A stretch of 64,000 nucleotides of DNA from Aquimarina amphilecti (GCF_900109375.1 NZ_FOAB01000004.1:186001-250000); one strand, 5' to 3'. Shown: positions 42,096 to 51,972, counted from the stretch's first letter. The notes: a model not told the origin generated them from the letters alone. Program-made: numbers and translations.

Positions 42096-43394
42096 CTAAA
42101 CACGCTCAATAGCATTTTCTTCTTTATTCTTAAAAGGTCTTACAATTAATCTTGCAGCCTTATCATAATTGATGTAATTATAAGTCCAGTTAAAGAAAGT
42201 TACAAAACGGTTTCTAAAACCTACCAAGAACCATAAGTGAATAAACATCCAAACAAACCAAGCAAAGAATCCACCAAAACGGAATTTACCTAAATCTACA
42301 ACTGCTTTATTACGACCAATAGTAGCCATAGAGCCTTTGTCAAAATACTTAAAAGGAACCATAGGTTTTCCTTTTAGATGCCTTTTAAGGTTCTTTACGA
42401 GATGATTTCCTTGTTGTATCGCTGGTTGCGCAACCATAGGATGTCCCTTTGGATATTCATCCGTTTGCATTAAAGCAATATCCCCAATAGCATATACATC
42501 ATTATAACCTTCGATTTGATTATATTCATTTACCTTATATCTATTTGCTCTAGGAATAATAGTATCTGCGTTTAAACCTTTTACAGGAGCACCAGTAACT
42601 CCTGCTGACCAGATGAAAGTTGCAGTTTTTAAAGAAAGATCAGTATTGGTAGATACCAAGTTTGATTCATAATTAGTTACTTGTGTATTTGTATGAATAT
42701 GAACTCCCATTTTCTCAAGAAATTTAGAAGCTTTTTCAGAAGCATTTGTACTCATAGGAGGTAAAACGCGATCTGCACCTTCTATTAAATGAATTTCCAT
42801 TTCGCTAAAATCCATATCAGGATAGTCACGAGGAAGTACATTAAGTTGTAGTTCAGCAATTCCTCCTGCTAATTCTACACCCGTAGGTCCCGCACCGGCT
42901 AATACGAAACGTAATAATTCTTTTCTCTTTTCTGGATCAGTTGTAATAACTGCTTGTTCGAGGTTTTCTAATAACAAACTTCGTAAATTCAATGCTTGCG
43001 GTAAATTTTTCATTCGCATTGAATTTTTTTCTATAGTTTCATTACCAAAGAAATTAGTTCGTGCTCCAGTGGCAATCACTAAGTAATCATAGGTAATGCT
43101 TCCAATAGCAGTATGCACTTTTTTTTCATTAGAATCTATAGAAGTTACCTCGGTCATCCTAAAGTATGTGTTTTTACCACGTTTTATTATTTTTCTTAAC
43201 GGATAAGCAATGGAATCGGGTTCTAAAGATGAAGTAGAAACTTGATATAATAAAGGCTGAAATGTGTGATAATTGTGTCTGTCTAATAGTACAAGTTGCA
43301 CATTTTCTTTTACCATTTTTCTGGCTAATGCAACTCCAGCAAAACCACCTCCAATAATCACTAATCTTGGTAAATTAGTATAAGGAATGTTCAT
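42096..43394 (-). CDS. Type II NADH:quinone oxidoreductase (NDH-2)
   Basis: The protein has 432 residues. FAD motif GGGFAG at 15-20, a DRHNYHTFQPLLYQVSTSSLEP block and a central NAD site (LAGAGPTGVELAGGIAEL, about 162-179). A conserved YAIGDIAL precedes VAQPAIQQGNHLVKNL, and the C-terminal amphipathic segment FFAWFVWMFIHLWFLVGFRNR anchors the protein to the inner membrane. It oxidises NADH and reduces menaquinone without pumping protons. Monocistronic. Confidence 0.94.
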   Translation of the reverse strand: MNIPYTNLPRLVIIGGGFAGVALARKMVKENVQLVLLDRHNYHTFQPLLYQVSTSSLEPDSIAYPLRKIIKRGKNTYFRMTEVTSIDSNEKKVHTAIGSITYDYLVIATGARTNFFGNETIEKNSMRMKNLPQALNLRSLLLENLEQAVITTDPEKRKELLRFVLAGAGPTGVELAGGIAELQLNVLPRDYPDMDFSEMEIHLIEGADRVLPPMSTNASEKASKFLEKMGVHIHTNTQVTNYESNLVSTNTDLSLKTATFIWSAGVTGAPVKGLNADTIIPRANRYKVNEYNQIEGYNDVYAIGDIALMQTDEYPKGHPMVAQPAIQQGNHLVKNLKRHLKGKPMVPFKYFDKGSMATIGRNKAVVDLGKFRFGGFFAWFVWMFIHLWFLVGFRNRFVTFFNWTYNYINYDKAARLIVRPFKNKEENAIERV

Positions 43395-43603
43395 AAATAA
43401 AGTGTTGTTTTACAAAGATAAAATGATAATATCATATACCCTACAGAATATTTATTTTTGTTGTTTTAATGTGATAAACTATCTGATTATTAAGAGTATA
43501 TTGTAGTGTTTTGTTAATAGAAAATCGGAATATGGATAAAATTTAATTTTTAATGTGTAACGTATTTGTTTTATTACCTACTTATTAGGTGTAACTAACT
43601 GAA

Positions 43604-44098
43604 GTGAATAAAGAATTAGAACATAGTTTTGTAACCAATCTTGAGCAAAATCAAAATATTGTGCACAAGGTATGCAGGATATATACGAATGATGCAGAAT
43701 CGCACAATGATTTGTTTCAGGAGATAACTATCCAGCTATGGAAGGCGTATCCTAAATTTAGAGGAGATTCTAAGTTTAGTACCTGGATGTATAGGGTTTC
43801 TTTGAATACAGCTATTACGTTATATCGTAAATCCAAAAGAAGTATTAAGACTTCTGATTTTGATGCGATGGATTTCAAAATTAAAGCGGAGGAATACGAT
43901 GATGAGATAGAACAACAACTTAAGTTGATGTATGCAGCAGTAAAACAATTAAATGATATAGAAAAAGCGTTAGTTTTTTTATATCTGGAAGACAAATCAT
44001 ATAAAGAAATAGCAGAGACTATGGGGATCTCTGAAGTAAATGCAAGAGTGAAAATGAATAGAGTGAAGACGAAGTTGAAAAAAATATTAAACCCATAA
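43604..44098 (+). CDS. ECF-type sigma-70 family RNA polymerase sigma factor
   Basis: The product has 164 residues from a GTG start at 43604; no closer ATG fits. Region 2 includes HKVCRIYTNDAESHNDLFQEITIQLWKAY and GDSKFSTWMYRVSLNTAIT, and region 4 has NDIEKALVFLYLEDKSYKEIAETMGISEVNARVKMNRVK. It lies two bases before a membrane-protein gene, which fits a sigma/anti-sigma-like pair. Confidence 0.93.
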   Translation: MNKELEHSFVTNLEQNQNIVHKVCRIYTNDAESHNDLFQEITIQLWKAYPKFRGDSKFSTWMYRVSLNTAITLYRKSKRSIKTSDFDAMDFKIKAEEYDDEIEQQLKLMYAAVKQLNDIEKALVFLYLEDKSYKEIAETMGISEVNARVKMNRVKTKLKKILNP

Positions 44099-44100
44099 GT

Positions 44101-44724
44101 ATGGATGAATTAGAATTATTAAAAAAAGACTGGAAGAATCAAGACGAAGCGCTTCCAAAATTATCATATAATGAGATCTACAAGATGATTTTAAAGAAAT
44201 CTTCTTCAATGGTAAAATGGATTTTTATCATTAGTGTGTTAGAATTTATTTTATGGTCTTCAATTGACATTATAGTCAGATTAAGTGGTCAGTATGAAGA
44301 ATTAGAAGTTTTTGGATTAGAAGGTTTTTCGATATTTACAACGATATTATCATATGGTATATTGATATATTTTATGATTAGGTTTTACCTAAATTATAGA
44401 AATATTCAAACCACAGATTCTGCAGCTGTTTTGATGAAAAATATTTTAAATACAAGAAGAACAGTAAAACAATATGTATGGATTAATATAAGTTTTCTTG
44501 CATTGACCACAATGGTTGTTATCACTTATATGGCATTTTATACGGATTCATATACCAGTAAATCAGCAGATCAAGAAGTCCCAGTATATTTGATAATAAT
44601 TACCTCAGTAATTGTATTAGCTATTTTTATAGGACTCTTAGCGTTGTTATATAGATTGATTTACGGAATATTAACAAGAAAGCTAAAAAGAAATTATAAA
44701 GAATTACAGAAATTAGAAGTATAA
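44101..44724 (+). CDS. Membrane protein coupled to the ECF sigma factor
   Basis: The protein has 207 residues. The soluble N-terminus (MDELELLKKDWKNQDEALPKLSYNEIYKMILK) precedes about four membrane helices (VKWIFIISVLEFILWSSIDIIV, FSIFTTILSYGILIYFMIRFY, VWINISFLALTTMVVITYMAF, VYLIIITSVIVLAIFIGLLALLY). Tight coupling to the sigma gene suggests an anti-sigma or membrane-sensor role (inference). No canonical anti-sigma zinc motif is seen. Confidence 0.75.
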   Translation: MDELELLKKDWKNQDEALPKLSYNEIYKMILKKSSSMVKWIFIISVLEFILWSSIDIIVRLSGQYEELEVFGLEGFSIFTTILSYGILIYFMIRFYLNYRNIQTTDSAAVLMKNILNTRRTVKQYVWINISFLALTTMVVITYMAFYTDSYTSKSADQEVPVYLIIITSVIVLAIFIGLLALLYRLIYGILTRKLKRNYKELQKLEV

Positions 44725-44733
44725 GAATAAATA

Positions 44734-44765
44734 AAAAATCCTGATTTAATCAGGATTTTTTATTT
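44734..44765. terminator. Bidirectional terminator
   Basis: AAAAATCCTGA (44734-44744) pairs with TCAGGATTTTT (44750-44760), with a five-base loop and T/A runs. It separates the convergent sigma operon and the LETM1-related gene. Confidence 0.9.
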
Positions 44766-45941
44766 ATTTTCGTTAAATGCAGAGGGCAATAATTGCGGGA
44801 TAAATTTCACTAATAAAGGCAATAATAAACTACCGCCAGGTAGAATAAAAATGGCTAGAGAAGGAATGGTTTTACAAACATCTAGTAGCTGTTGTTTCAT
44901 TTGTTGTTTTTCCTCTTTAGATAAATCTCTAATTGCCGATTGACCCAATAAAATCATTAAATCTTTACTTTCGGAAATCTCTTTAATTAATCTTTTCTTA
45001 TTTCTAAGGATTAGGATACTTACGGTTCTAGAAGTTTGTTTATAAAAATGATGAGCAGGGTTTGAGTAATTAAAAAATGATATTTCTTCTTTGTGCTCTT
45101 TTACAAAAAGTTGTACAGAATGCAGGGATTCTTTTACCCATTGATTAGGTATAATAAGTTCTGCTCCTAAAGCACGCATGAAATCTTGCTCTCCTAAATC
45201 AACTTCTTTATCATTCCATACAGCCAAACTCGTTAGGTCTAGAATATATCTTTTCTCTAACTCATCAGTATAAGATTCCAATTCTATTTGATCAAAACTA
45301 GCATCTTCATCCGTATTAACTTTCGTATATCTTACCGATGAAGCAAAAAGTTTTACCAATAATTCATAATAATTATCCTTTTCTATTTTCGAGTTTAGAG
45401 CAAGAAAAACAATATTTGTTAATGCTTCCTCTAAAGTGGCCGCATATTCTATTGGATTTTTATCGTGAATTAAGAAATGCTCGAAAGCAAGAACATCAAT
45501 AAACAACAAAGCGTTTGTTAGTAAATGACTAAAATTCTTTTTGAAAATAGATTCATTCGTTTGAATACGGGTATTAATTATTTTTTCTAATTTCTCACTT
45601 TTACTGTTAGTCAGCGCATTGACAAAGGAGAAAAAAGATTTTTTGGTATCTAAATATTCGTAGAATTCTATTAAAGCTTTAATACAGTCTTTAGAGTCAC
45701 CATTATCAATAGTCTCATAGTAAGTAACTACCAAGGCAGTAAAAAGGTTTATTTTAGTTTTTTCTTCTTCAGAATATGTGATTTCCGAATCGTATGATAA
45801 TGCTATTTCTACAGAGGTACCATATATAAAACCTACGTTCCGTAGCTCTAGATATAATTCATCTAGTGAAGATAAAGAAAGAGAGTCTATGTCAAAATCT
45901 CTTAAAAATTTATCTATCCAACCAGCAGTTGATGGGTTCAT
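44760..45941 (-). CDS. LETM1-related protein
   Basis: The protein has 393 residues, with no signal peptide. The C-terminal region (QQMKQQLLDVCKTIPSLAIFILPGGSLLLPLLVKFIPQLLPSAF) matches the short helical hairpin typical of LETM1-like proteins. The N-terminal part (WIDKFLRDFDIDSLSLSSLDELYLELRNVGFIYGTS) is soluble and helical. Bacteroidetes members have been described as LETM1-related biofilm-associated proteins; the function is not established. Confidence 0.82.
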   Translation of the reverse strand: MNPSTAGWIDKFLRDFDIDSLSLSSLDELYLELRNVGFIYGTSVEIALSYDSEITYSEEEKTKINLFTALVVTYYETIDNGDSKDCIKALIEFYEYLDTKKSFFSFVNALTNSKSEKLEKIINTRIQTNESIFKKNFSHLLTNALLFIDVLAFEHFLIHDKNPIEYAATLEEALTNIVFLALNSKIEKDNYYELLVKLFASSVRYTKVNTDEDASFDQIELESYTDELEKRYILDLTSLAVWNDKEVDLGEQDFMRALGAELIIPNQWVKESLHSVQLFVKEHKEEISFFNYSNPAHHFYKQTSRTVSILILRNKKRLIKEISESKDLMILLGQSAIRDLSKEEKQQMKQQLLDVCKTIPSLAIFILPGGSLLLPLLVKFIPQLLPSAFNENK

Positions 45942-46105
45942 AGGTTTATAGGTTTATCGCAAAGTTAAATTTATTTTTCATGTAACGACGTTCAACTATA
46001 ATCTAGATGTATAAAATAATAGTTAACAAATTTTTAACACATACCTCAAAACCGTGTTCTTTTTATCCTCGTATGTAATAGCGTAAACATTTAAAATTAA
46101 ATAAA

Positions 46106-46786
46106 ATGAACAAAATTAGAAAAACAAATTTATTCATTCTAGGTGGTCTTTTGGGCCTAGGAGTAGTATTTATGGCGGCAGATCATATTGATGCTCCTGC
46201 GGTTGTAGGGAGTACAGCTGACATTACTGACCTTTATGCTTTTGAAGGAGCAAATCCTGATAATACTGTATTTGTAGCAAATGTTCAGGGATTATTAACA
46301 CCCGGAAGCTTAGCTACTTTTGATGAAAATGTACTAGTAGAAATCAATATTGATAATGATGGTGATTTAGTAGAAGATCTTGTTATCCAGGCTATACCTA
46401 GAGATGGTGTGATGTATTTTTTTGGTCCTTATCAACCTTCACAAACTGGATTGAATAGCACTATTGATGATGATACACAATATTTAGGACAGGTTGCTAT
46501 AAGTAACGGATCTAATGCGATTACATCAGAAATAAACGGAATTTCTTATTTCGCAGGCCTAAGAGAAGATCCTTTCTTTTTCGATTCCAATCAATTCAAT
46601 GCAATCATTGGTGGAATGGCTTCTGGAGGTTTCAATAATCCTGGGAATGATGATTTTGATGGCACTAATGTATTATCATTAGTTGTAGAAGTGCCTAATT
46701 CATTTTTAGGAGGAACATTTAGTCATCCAGCCGGAACAGGAGTTGAAGTATTTAATACTTGGGCGGAAGCAAAAAGAAAACAATAA
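46106..46786 (+). CDS. DUF4331-type protein (N-terminal half-like)
   Basis: The protein has 226 residues with a signal peptide (LFILGGLLGLGVVFMAADH). DUF4331 features are DHIDAPAVVGSTADITDLYAFEG, DNTVFVANVQGLLTPG, VLVEINIDNDGDLVEDLVIQ, and VLSLVVEVPNSFLGG near the end. DUF4331 proteins elsewhere carry both an N- and a C-terminal part in one chain; the C-terminal part here seems to be encoded by the next gene. Confidence 0.87.
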   Translation: MNKIRKTNLFILGGLLGLGVVFMAADHIDAPAVVGSTADITDLYAFEGANPDNTVFVANVQGLLTPGSLATFDENVLVEINIDNDGDLVEDLVIQAIPRDGVMYFFGPYQPSQTGLNSTIDDDTQYLGQVAISNGSNAITSEINGISYFAGLREDPFFFDSNQFNAIIGGMASGGFNNPGNDDFDGTNVLSLVVEVPNSFLGGTFSHPAGTGVEVFNTWAEAKRKQ

Positions 46787-46812
46787 TTAAGAATTTTTAA
46801 ATAATAGATATT

Positions 46813-47427
46813 ATGAAACTAAATAAATTTAAAAATATATCAGCTGCTTTGGTAGTACTTGTTGGGCTTGTGAGTTGTAGCAGTGATGATGATGTAATTG
46901 TAGTTGATCCACCTGTAGCTTTAGATTTCTCGGGAACCTTCATACAAGAAGATCAAATGGGGCGTCCAGGAATTAATACCGTATTCAGTGCAACACCGGA
47001 TATTGAAAATAGCTTTAATGTTACCATCCCATCTGAGCAGGGAGCGGCTTTCCAATCATTATTTGAAACTCAATTAGCGGGACTTCATAATGCTTTTGGA
47101 GCAACTTATGAGAATAATATTTTGGGATTAGATATTACAACGTTGACTACAGTTTTAGCATCAGATGTCTTACAAGTAGCACCAGGAGTTCCAACGACAT
47201 ATTTTGATGGAACAAATGTATTAACTGGAAGAAGATTAACAGATGATGTAATAGATGTCTCTTTAATATTATTGTTTGGTGGACAAACTGGAGACCGTTT
47301 TAATGGTCAGGATTTAGATAATGATGGAACTCCAGATTTGCCAATACTTGTTACTGATGGAGTTAGTAATGCCGGAGAGACACCATCAAATACATTTCCG
47401 TATTTAGAATCTCCACATGGATCATAA
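46813..47427 (+). CDS. DUF4331-type lipoprotein (C-terminal half-like)
   Basis: The protein has 204 residues. The lipoprotein signal LVVLVGLVSC is followed by SSDDD. The sequence FIQEDQMGRPGINTVFSA corresponds to the second part of DUF4331 proteins, and a DNDGTPDLP stretch is near the end. It starts 26 bases after the upstream DUF4331 gene, so co-transcription is likely, with joint function inferred. Confidence 0.83.
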   Translation: MKLNKFKNISAALVVLVGLVSCSSDDDVIVVDPPVALDFSGTFIQEDQMGRPGINTVFSATPDIENSFNVTIPSEQGAAFQSLFETQLAGLHNAFGATYENNILGLDITTLTTVLASDVLQVAPGVPTTYFDGTNVLTGRRLTDDVIDVSLILLFGGQTGDRFNGQDLDNDGTPDLPILVTDGVSNAGETPSNTFPYLESPHGS

Positions 47428-47450
47428 ATAATTAAATACTTACTGTCAAA

Positions 47451-47525
47451 CTGAGTCTGTCTATAATTAAATCAGCCCTCAAGTGATTTTGTTCTCCTTA
47501 ATGCAGGTAAATACGATAGACTCAG
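47451..47525 (+). other. Distant inverted repeat in the leader of the TPR lipoprotein gene
   Basis: CTGAGTCT (47451-47458) and AGACTCAG (47518-47525) are a perfect 8-bp inverted repeat around a 59-base loop, ending 31 bases before the ATG at 47557. It could be a transcript hairpin base or nothing. Confidence 0.35.
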
Positions 47526-47556
47526 AATGATGGTAATAACTCAAAAAACAAAACAT

Positions 47557-48849
47557 ATGAAAATATCAAATAACATAATAGGTTTCATTGTAGGAGTGCT
47601 TATTATTTCCTGTCAAAAAGAAGAAACTACGATTACGAATCCAGAAGATTATACTATGTATCTTAAGGAAGATCATAGTCAAATAGCCGAAGAAGCGAAA
47701 GAAAGATTACAGTTTTGGAATTCCAGAATAAAGAAAGACAGTCTTCAGTTAACGGCTTTAGGACCTGCTGCAGCGACATATACCAAATTATTCCAATCTA
47801 CCGGAGATATAGTCTATTTAAAATTAGCAGAGAAAGCATTAACAAAATCCACAGAGATAGCCGCAGTTGGAAAATCAGGACATCTTTTGGCATTAGCTCA
47901 CAATTATATATCACAACATAGATTTATTGAAGCAAAAAAAGCTGCGCAAGGGGCTTATCTTTTAAAAACAGATAGTAAGGCTTCGGAAATGGTACTATTT
48001 GATGTTTCTATGGAATTAGGAGAATATGACAATGCAGAGAAGTATTTAGAAAAATTCGTAAATCAGAGTGATTATAACTTTCTAATTCGTTTAGCTAAAT
48101 GGAACGATTATAAAGGAAATCTGGATGCTACCATAAGAAATATGGAAAAAGCACTAAAAATCGCAGAAAGCAGTAAGAACAATGACCTACAATTATGGTC
48201 TTATACAAATTTAGCTGATTATTATGGTCATGCAGGTAAGATAAGAGAATCTTATGATCATTATTTAAAAGCCTTGGCAATTGATCCTTCTAATGCATAT
48301 GCAAAAAAAGGAATTGCTTGGATCGTGTATTCTTATGAACATAAACCAGAAGAAGCATTAAAAATTCTTGATGCGGTTATGTCTGATTATCAAAGCCCGG
48401 ACTATTTTTTATTAAAAGCTGAGATAGCGGAGTTTCAAAAAAATGATATAGCTAGAAAAATTAACCTTATAAAATTTCGTAATTCAATAAAGGACGATCG
48501 ATATGGCCTTATGTACAATACACATAAAGCAATATTACTTGCGGAGGAATATGATGAATACGATAAAGCACTAGCTATAGCGGAACAAGAAATACAGAAT
48601 CGTCCAACCCCACAATCTTATGATTTAAAAGCATATATATTAAATCTAAAAGGAGATCATAAAGAAGCATTATCAATTGCCGAAAATTATATAGTTCATA
48701 AGACATTTGAACCTCTAGCGAATCTTCATATTGCTCAAATTTATAAAACAAATAATTTATCAGAAAAAGTAAGTCCAATAATTGAAGAATTGAAGGAAAG
48801 TAGTTATGAGTTAGGACCTGTTATTTCTAAGGAATTAATGAATCTGTAA
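47557..48849 (+). CDS. TPR lipoprotein
   Basis: The product has 430 residues from the ATG at 47557; an ATG at 47527 precedes it but without signal character. The signal FIVGVLIISC gives a lipobox Cys. Repeats: AATYTKLFQSTGDIVYLKLAEKAL, LALAHNYISQHRFIEAKKAAQGAY, GELAEYDNAEK-type units and YDHYLKALAIDPSNAYAKKGIAW. A periplasmic TPR scaffold. Between the DUF4331 pair and a TonB receptor, it is probably part of one operon. Confidence 0.85.
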   Translation: MKISNNIIGFIVGVLIISCQKEETTITNPEDYTMYLKEDHSQIAEEAKERLQFWNSRIKKDSLQLTALGPAAATYTKLFQSTGDIVYLKLAEKALTKSTEIAAVGKSGHLLALAHNYISQHRFIEAKKAAQGAYLLKTDSKASEMVLFDVSMELGEYDNAEKYLEKFVNQSDYNFLIRLAKWNDYKGNLDATIRNMEKALKIAESSKNNDLQLWSYTNLADYYGHAGKIRESYDHYLKALAIDPSNAYAKKGIAWIVYSYEHKPEEALKILDAVMSDYQSPDYFLLKAEIAEFQKNDIARKINLIKFRNSIKDDRYGLMYNTHKAILLAEEYDEYDKALAIAEQEIQNRPTPQSYDLKAYILNLKGDHKEALSIAENYIVHKTFEPLANLHIAQIYKTNNLSEKVSPIIEELKESSYELGPVISKELMNL

Positions 48850-48882
48850 AAATTACTTTCTTTTAAATTATTAAAAAATACC

Positions 48883-51114
48883 ATGAAAAATATACTGGTT
48901 ACACTTTTGCTGATATTCGGCATAAACGGGTACGCTCAAAATCAAACTTTAAAAGGAAAAGTTGTTGATGCATTTGATACGGCTCTCTCCGAAGCGTATG
49001 TATATAATATTCAAGCTGAGAGCCATACCCACACTTTAGAAAATGGAACTTTTTTACTTCCTAAAGTAGCAATTGATGATACATTAACCATACGCTTATT
49101 AGGTTTTGAAACGAAAAACTTAATCATTAAACAAGTCGATTTTGATAACGGGATTGAAATAATGTTAGAAAGTAAAATTTTTCAGTTGGATGAGTTGGTT
49201 TTAAAACAGGAGGTTAATCCATTACAGCTGATTAATAAAATAGATATGAAAGTAAATCCGGTAAGCTCTTCTCAAGAGTTGTTACAAAAAGTCCCAGGCC
49301 TATTTATAGGTCAACATGCAGGTGGTGGTAAGGCAGAGCAGATTTTTCTTAGAGGATTTGATGTTGATCATGGAACCGATATATCTATTTCTGTTGATGG
49401 TATGCCTGTAAATATGGTATCTCATGCTCATGGGCAAGGATATGCAGATTTACATTTTGTAATTCCCGAAACTATTAATAAAATACGATTTGGTAAAGGT
49501 TCTTATACTGTTGATCAAGGGAATTTTAATACCGCTGGATATGTAGCATTTAAGACAAAAGAAAGTTTTACTGATAATAAGATTAAAGTAGAAGTTGGGG
49601 ATTTTAATACATTACGTACAGTAGGGTTGTTTAATCTTTTAGGTGCTTCTCCTAAGGAAAATGGTACGCTAGCCTTAGAATATGTGGAGAGTGATGGGCC
49701 ATTTGAATCTCCTCAGAATTTTAATAGAATTAATGTAGTTGGTAAGTATACTAAGCAATTATCAGATAACAATAAAGTATCTGTTGCTGCTTCGCATTTT
49801 ACGAGTCGATGGGATGCCTCGGGACAAATACCCAATAGAGCTGTTGATCAAGGGATTATTTCTAGATTTGGGGCCATTGATGATACAGAAGGTGGAACTA
49901 CATCTAGAACTAACTTTAATATAATATATGACAAATTTATTACAGATAATTCGACGTTTAAAACCAATGTATTTTATACAATGTATGATTTTGAATTGTA
50001 TTCTAATTTCACATTTTTCTTAAATGACCCCGTTAATGGAGATCAGATAAGACAAAAAGAAAGTAGAAAACTGTTTGGTTTTAACAGTGTTTTTAGTTCT
50101 ATAAAATATTTGAATCAGTTCGAAATAGAATTTAATGGAGGAATCGGAATTCGGAATGATGCGATTGATGATAATGAATTATCCAGAACAGCTAATAGGA
50201 ATGAAACCCTCGAAAATGTAAGTTTAGGAGATGTAAATGAAACAAATGCATATGCTTTTGCAGATGTTACTTTTGATTTTGGGAAGCTAAAAATAACACC
50301 TGCTGTTCGTTTGGATTATTTTAAATATGTCTATGAGGATGCATTATTGACTCCTTTTACTGTTCTATCTGAGACAAAATCTATTATATCACCTAAATTG
50401 AGAATTTCTTATGATCCAACTAATAACTTACATTTTTTTGCAAAATCAGGAATTGGATTTCACGGTAATGACACTAGAGTAGTAACTGCCCGAAATGGAG
50501 AAGAAATTTTACCTAAATCATATGGTGTAGATTTTGGAATGAATTGGAAACCTTTCTCAAGAGTATTTTTGAATACGACACTTTGGTATTTAGGATTGCA
50601 ACAAGAGTTTGTATATGTAGGTGATGAAGGAGTAGTTGAACCTAGTGGGAAAACTAGAAGAACCGGAATTGATATTAGTGGAAGATATCAAGTAAATGAT
50701 TGGTTGTTTTTAGACTCGGATGCGACCTATACGTATGCCAGAAGTATAGAAGAGGAAAATGGTAATGATTATATTCCTTTAGCACCAAAATTTACTGCGG
50801 CAGGAGGAATAAGCATAGAGAATTTACATAATCTCTCTGGAGGAATACGCTACAGGTATTTAGGAGATCGCCCAGCAACAGAAGATAATAATATTGTAGC
50901 AGAAGGATATACAGTGATCGACGTGTCATTAAATTATCGATGGAAACAATTTGATTTTTCTTTAAGTGTTGAAAATCTTTTTGATACGAAGTGGAACGAA
51001 ACACAATTTGCTACAGAATCTAGGTTAGCAAACGAAACTCAATCAGAAGAAGAAATTCACTTTACACCTGGCACACCATTTTTTGCAAAAGCAGGAATAA
51101 CATATAGGTTTTAG
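48883..51114 (+). CDS. TonB-dependent outer-membrane receptor
   Basis: The protein has 743 residues. A signal peptide (VTLLLIFGINGYAQ), a short carboxypeptidase-like domain (QTLKGKVVDAFDTALSEAYVYN), a plug with SSQELLQKVPGLFIGQHAGGGKAEQIF and a His-rich stretch SVDGMPVNMVSHAHGQGYADLH, then a 22-strand-type barrel ending TPGTPFFAKAGITYRF. Substrate unknown. The His-Ala-His plug loop and the association with DUF4331 and TPR proteins set it apart from sugar-type receptors. Confidence 0.92.
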   Translation: MKNILVTLLLIFGINGYAQNQTLKGKVVDAFDTALSEAYVYNIQAESHTHTLENGTFLLPKVAIDDTLTIRLLGFETKNLIIKQVDFDNGIEIMLESKIFQLDELVLKQEVNPLQLINKIDMKVNPVSSSQELLQKVPGLFIGQHAGGGKAEQIFLRGFDVDHGTDISISVDGMPVNMVSHAHGQGYADLHFVIPETINKIRFGKGSYTVDQGNFNTAGYVAFKTKESFTDNKIKVEVGDFNTLRTVGLFNLLGASPKENGTLALEYVESDGPFESPQNFNRINVVGKYTKQLSDNNKVSVAASHFTSRWDASGQIPNRAVDQGIISRFGAIDDTEGGTTSRTNFNIIYDKFITDNSTFKTNVFYTMYDFELYSNFTFFLNDPVNGDQIRQKESRKLFGFNSVFSSIKYLNQFEIEFNGGIGIRNDAIDDNELSRTANRNETLENVSLGDVNETNAYAFADVTFDFGKLKITPAVRLDYFKYVYEDALLTPFTVLSETKSIISPKLRISYDPTNNLHFFAKSGIGFHGNDTRVVTARNGEEILPKSYGVDFGMNWKPFSRVFLNTTLWYLGLQQEFVYVGDEGVVEPSGKTRRTGIDISGRYQVNDWLFLDSDATYTYARSIEEENGNDYIPLAPKFTAAGGISIENLHNLSGGIRYRYLGDRPATEDNNIVAEGYTVIDVSLNYRWKQFDFSLSVENLFDTKWNETQFATESRLANETQSEEEIHFTPGTPFFAKAGITYRF

Positions 51115-51185
51115 AATATAATGATGAATAGAATAAAGTATCGAAAAGATAATTGAGTTAATTGGTTTTGTTTTTTGATGTTGTT

Positions 51186-51225
51186 AGAAAGAGCTTGTTT
51201 GTAGGGGAAACAGGCTCTTTCTTCT
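51186..51225 (+). terminator. Terminator after the TonB receptor gene
   Basis: AGAAAGAGCTTGTTT (51186-51200) pairs with AAACAGGCTCTTTCT (51208-51222) with one G-T wobble and a seven-base loop. A 15-bp stem; the downstream T run is modest. Confidence 0.8.
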
Positions 51226-51307
51226 TAGTATGGATATATTGGTGAAATATTCTTAATATTACTTATATAAAAATGGTTACGAATTATTTAAAAAACTGAT
51301 ATAATAA

Positions 51308-51844
51308 ATGAAAGTCCATATAGAAACAGAACGATTAATTCTAAGGGATCTGGAGGAATATGACGTAGAAGGAATTTTTGAACTTGATTCGGATCCTGAA
51401 GTCCATGAGTTTTTAGGAAAAAAACCTATAAAAACAATTGAAGAAGCAAGACAAGTAATAAAATTTATAAGAACTCAATATAAAGAAAATGGAATTGGGC
51501 GCTGGGCAATTATTGATAAGGAAACTAAAGATTTTATTGGTTGGGCTGGATTAAAATATGAACAAGGTTTACGAAAAGAATTTAATTATTATGATTTAGG
51601 TTATAGACTTAGAAAAAAATACTGGGGAATTGGAATTGCAACAGAAACAGCAATAGAATCGCTCAAATATGGATTTGATAAACTTGATTTAGAGGAAATT
51701 GGAGCTGCTGCAGATATAAATCATCTAGCATCTAATAGTATCTTAAAGAAAATCGGTTTAAGATTTGTCGACAGATTTGATTATGAAGGAGTATCTCATA
51801 ATTGGTATAAAATTAAAAAGACGGAATGGATAAAGAATAAGTAA
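51308..51844 (+). CDS. GNAT family N-acetyltransferase
   Basis: The protein has 178 residues. The RimJ/RimL-like GNAT fold is visible: ETERLILRDLEEYDVEGIFEL, GRWAIIDKETKDFIGWAGLKY, the acetyl-CoA loop LRKKYWGIGIATETAIESLKYGFDKL and the ADINHLASNSILKKIGLRFV end. Substrate not predictable; small-molecule or protein N-acetylation is typical. Confidence 0.92.
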   Translation: MKVHIETERLILRDLEEYDVEGIFELDSDPEVHEFLGKKPIKTIEEARQVIKFIRTQYKENGIGRWAIIDKETKDFIGWAGLKYEQGLRKEFNYYDLGYRLRKKYWGIGIATETAIESLKYGFDKLDLEEIGAAADINHLASNSILKKIGLRFVDRFDYEGVSHNWYKIKKTEWIKNK

Positions 51845-51972
51845 AGAGATGATAATAAGAATATCATGTTTAGATCTTATATAATTAATTTATTGAAAAT
51901 GGGAAGTGCGTTTACAATTAAGCATATCTTTGGTTATAATATTTCCATAAATCAGACAATCAAAACTATCTA

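Noticed and set aside
47715..47921. 68-codon frame inside the TPR lipoprotein in another frame
   Set aside because: The TPR repeats are unambiguous in the main frame.
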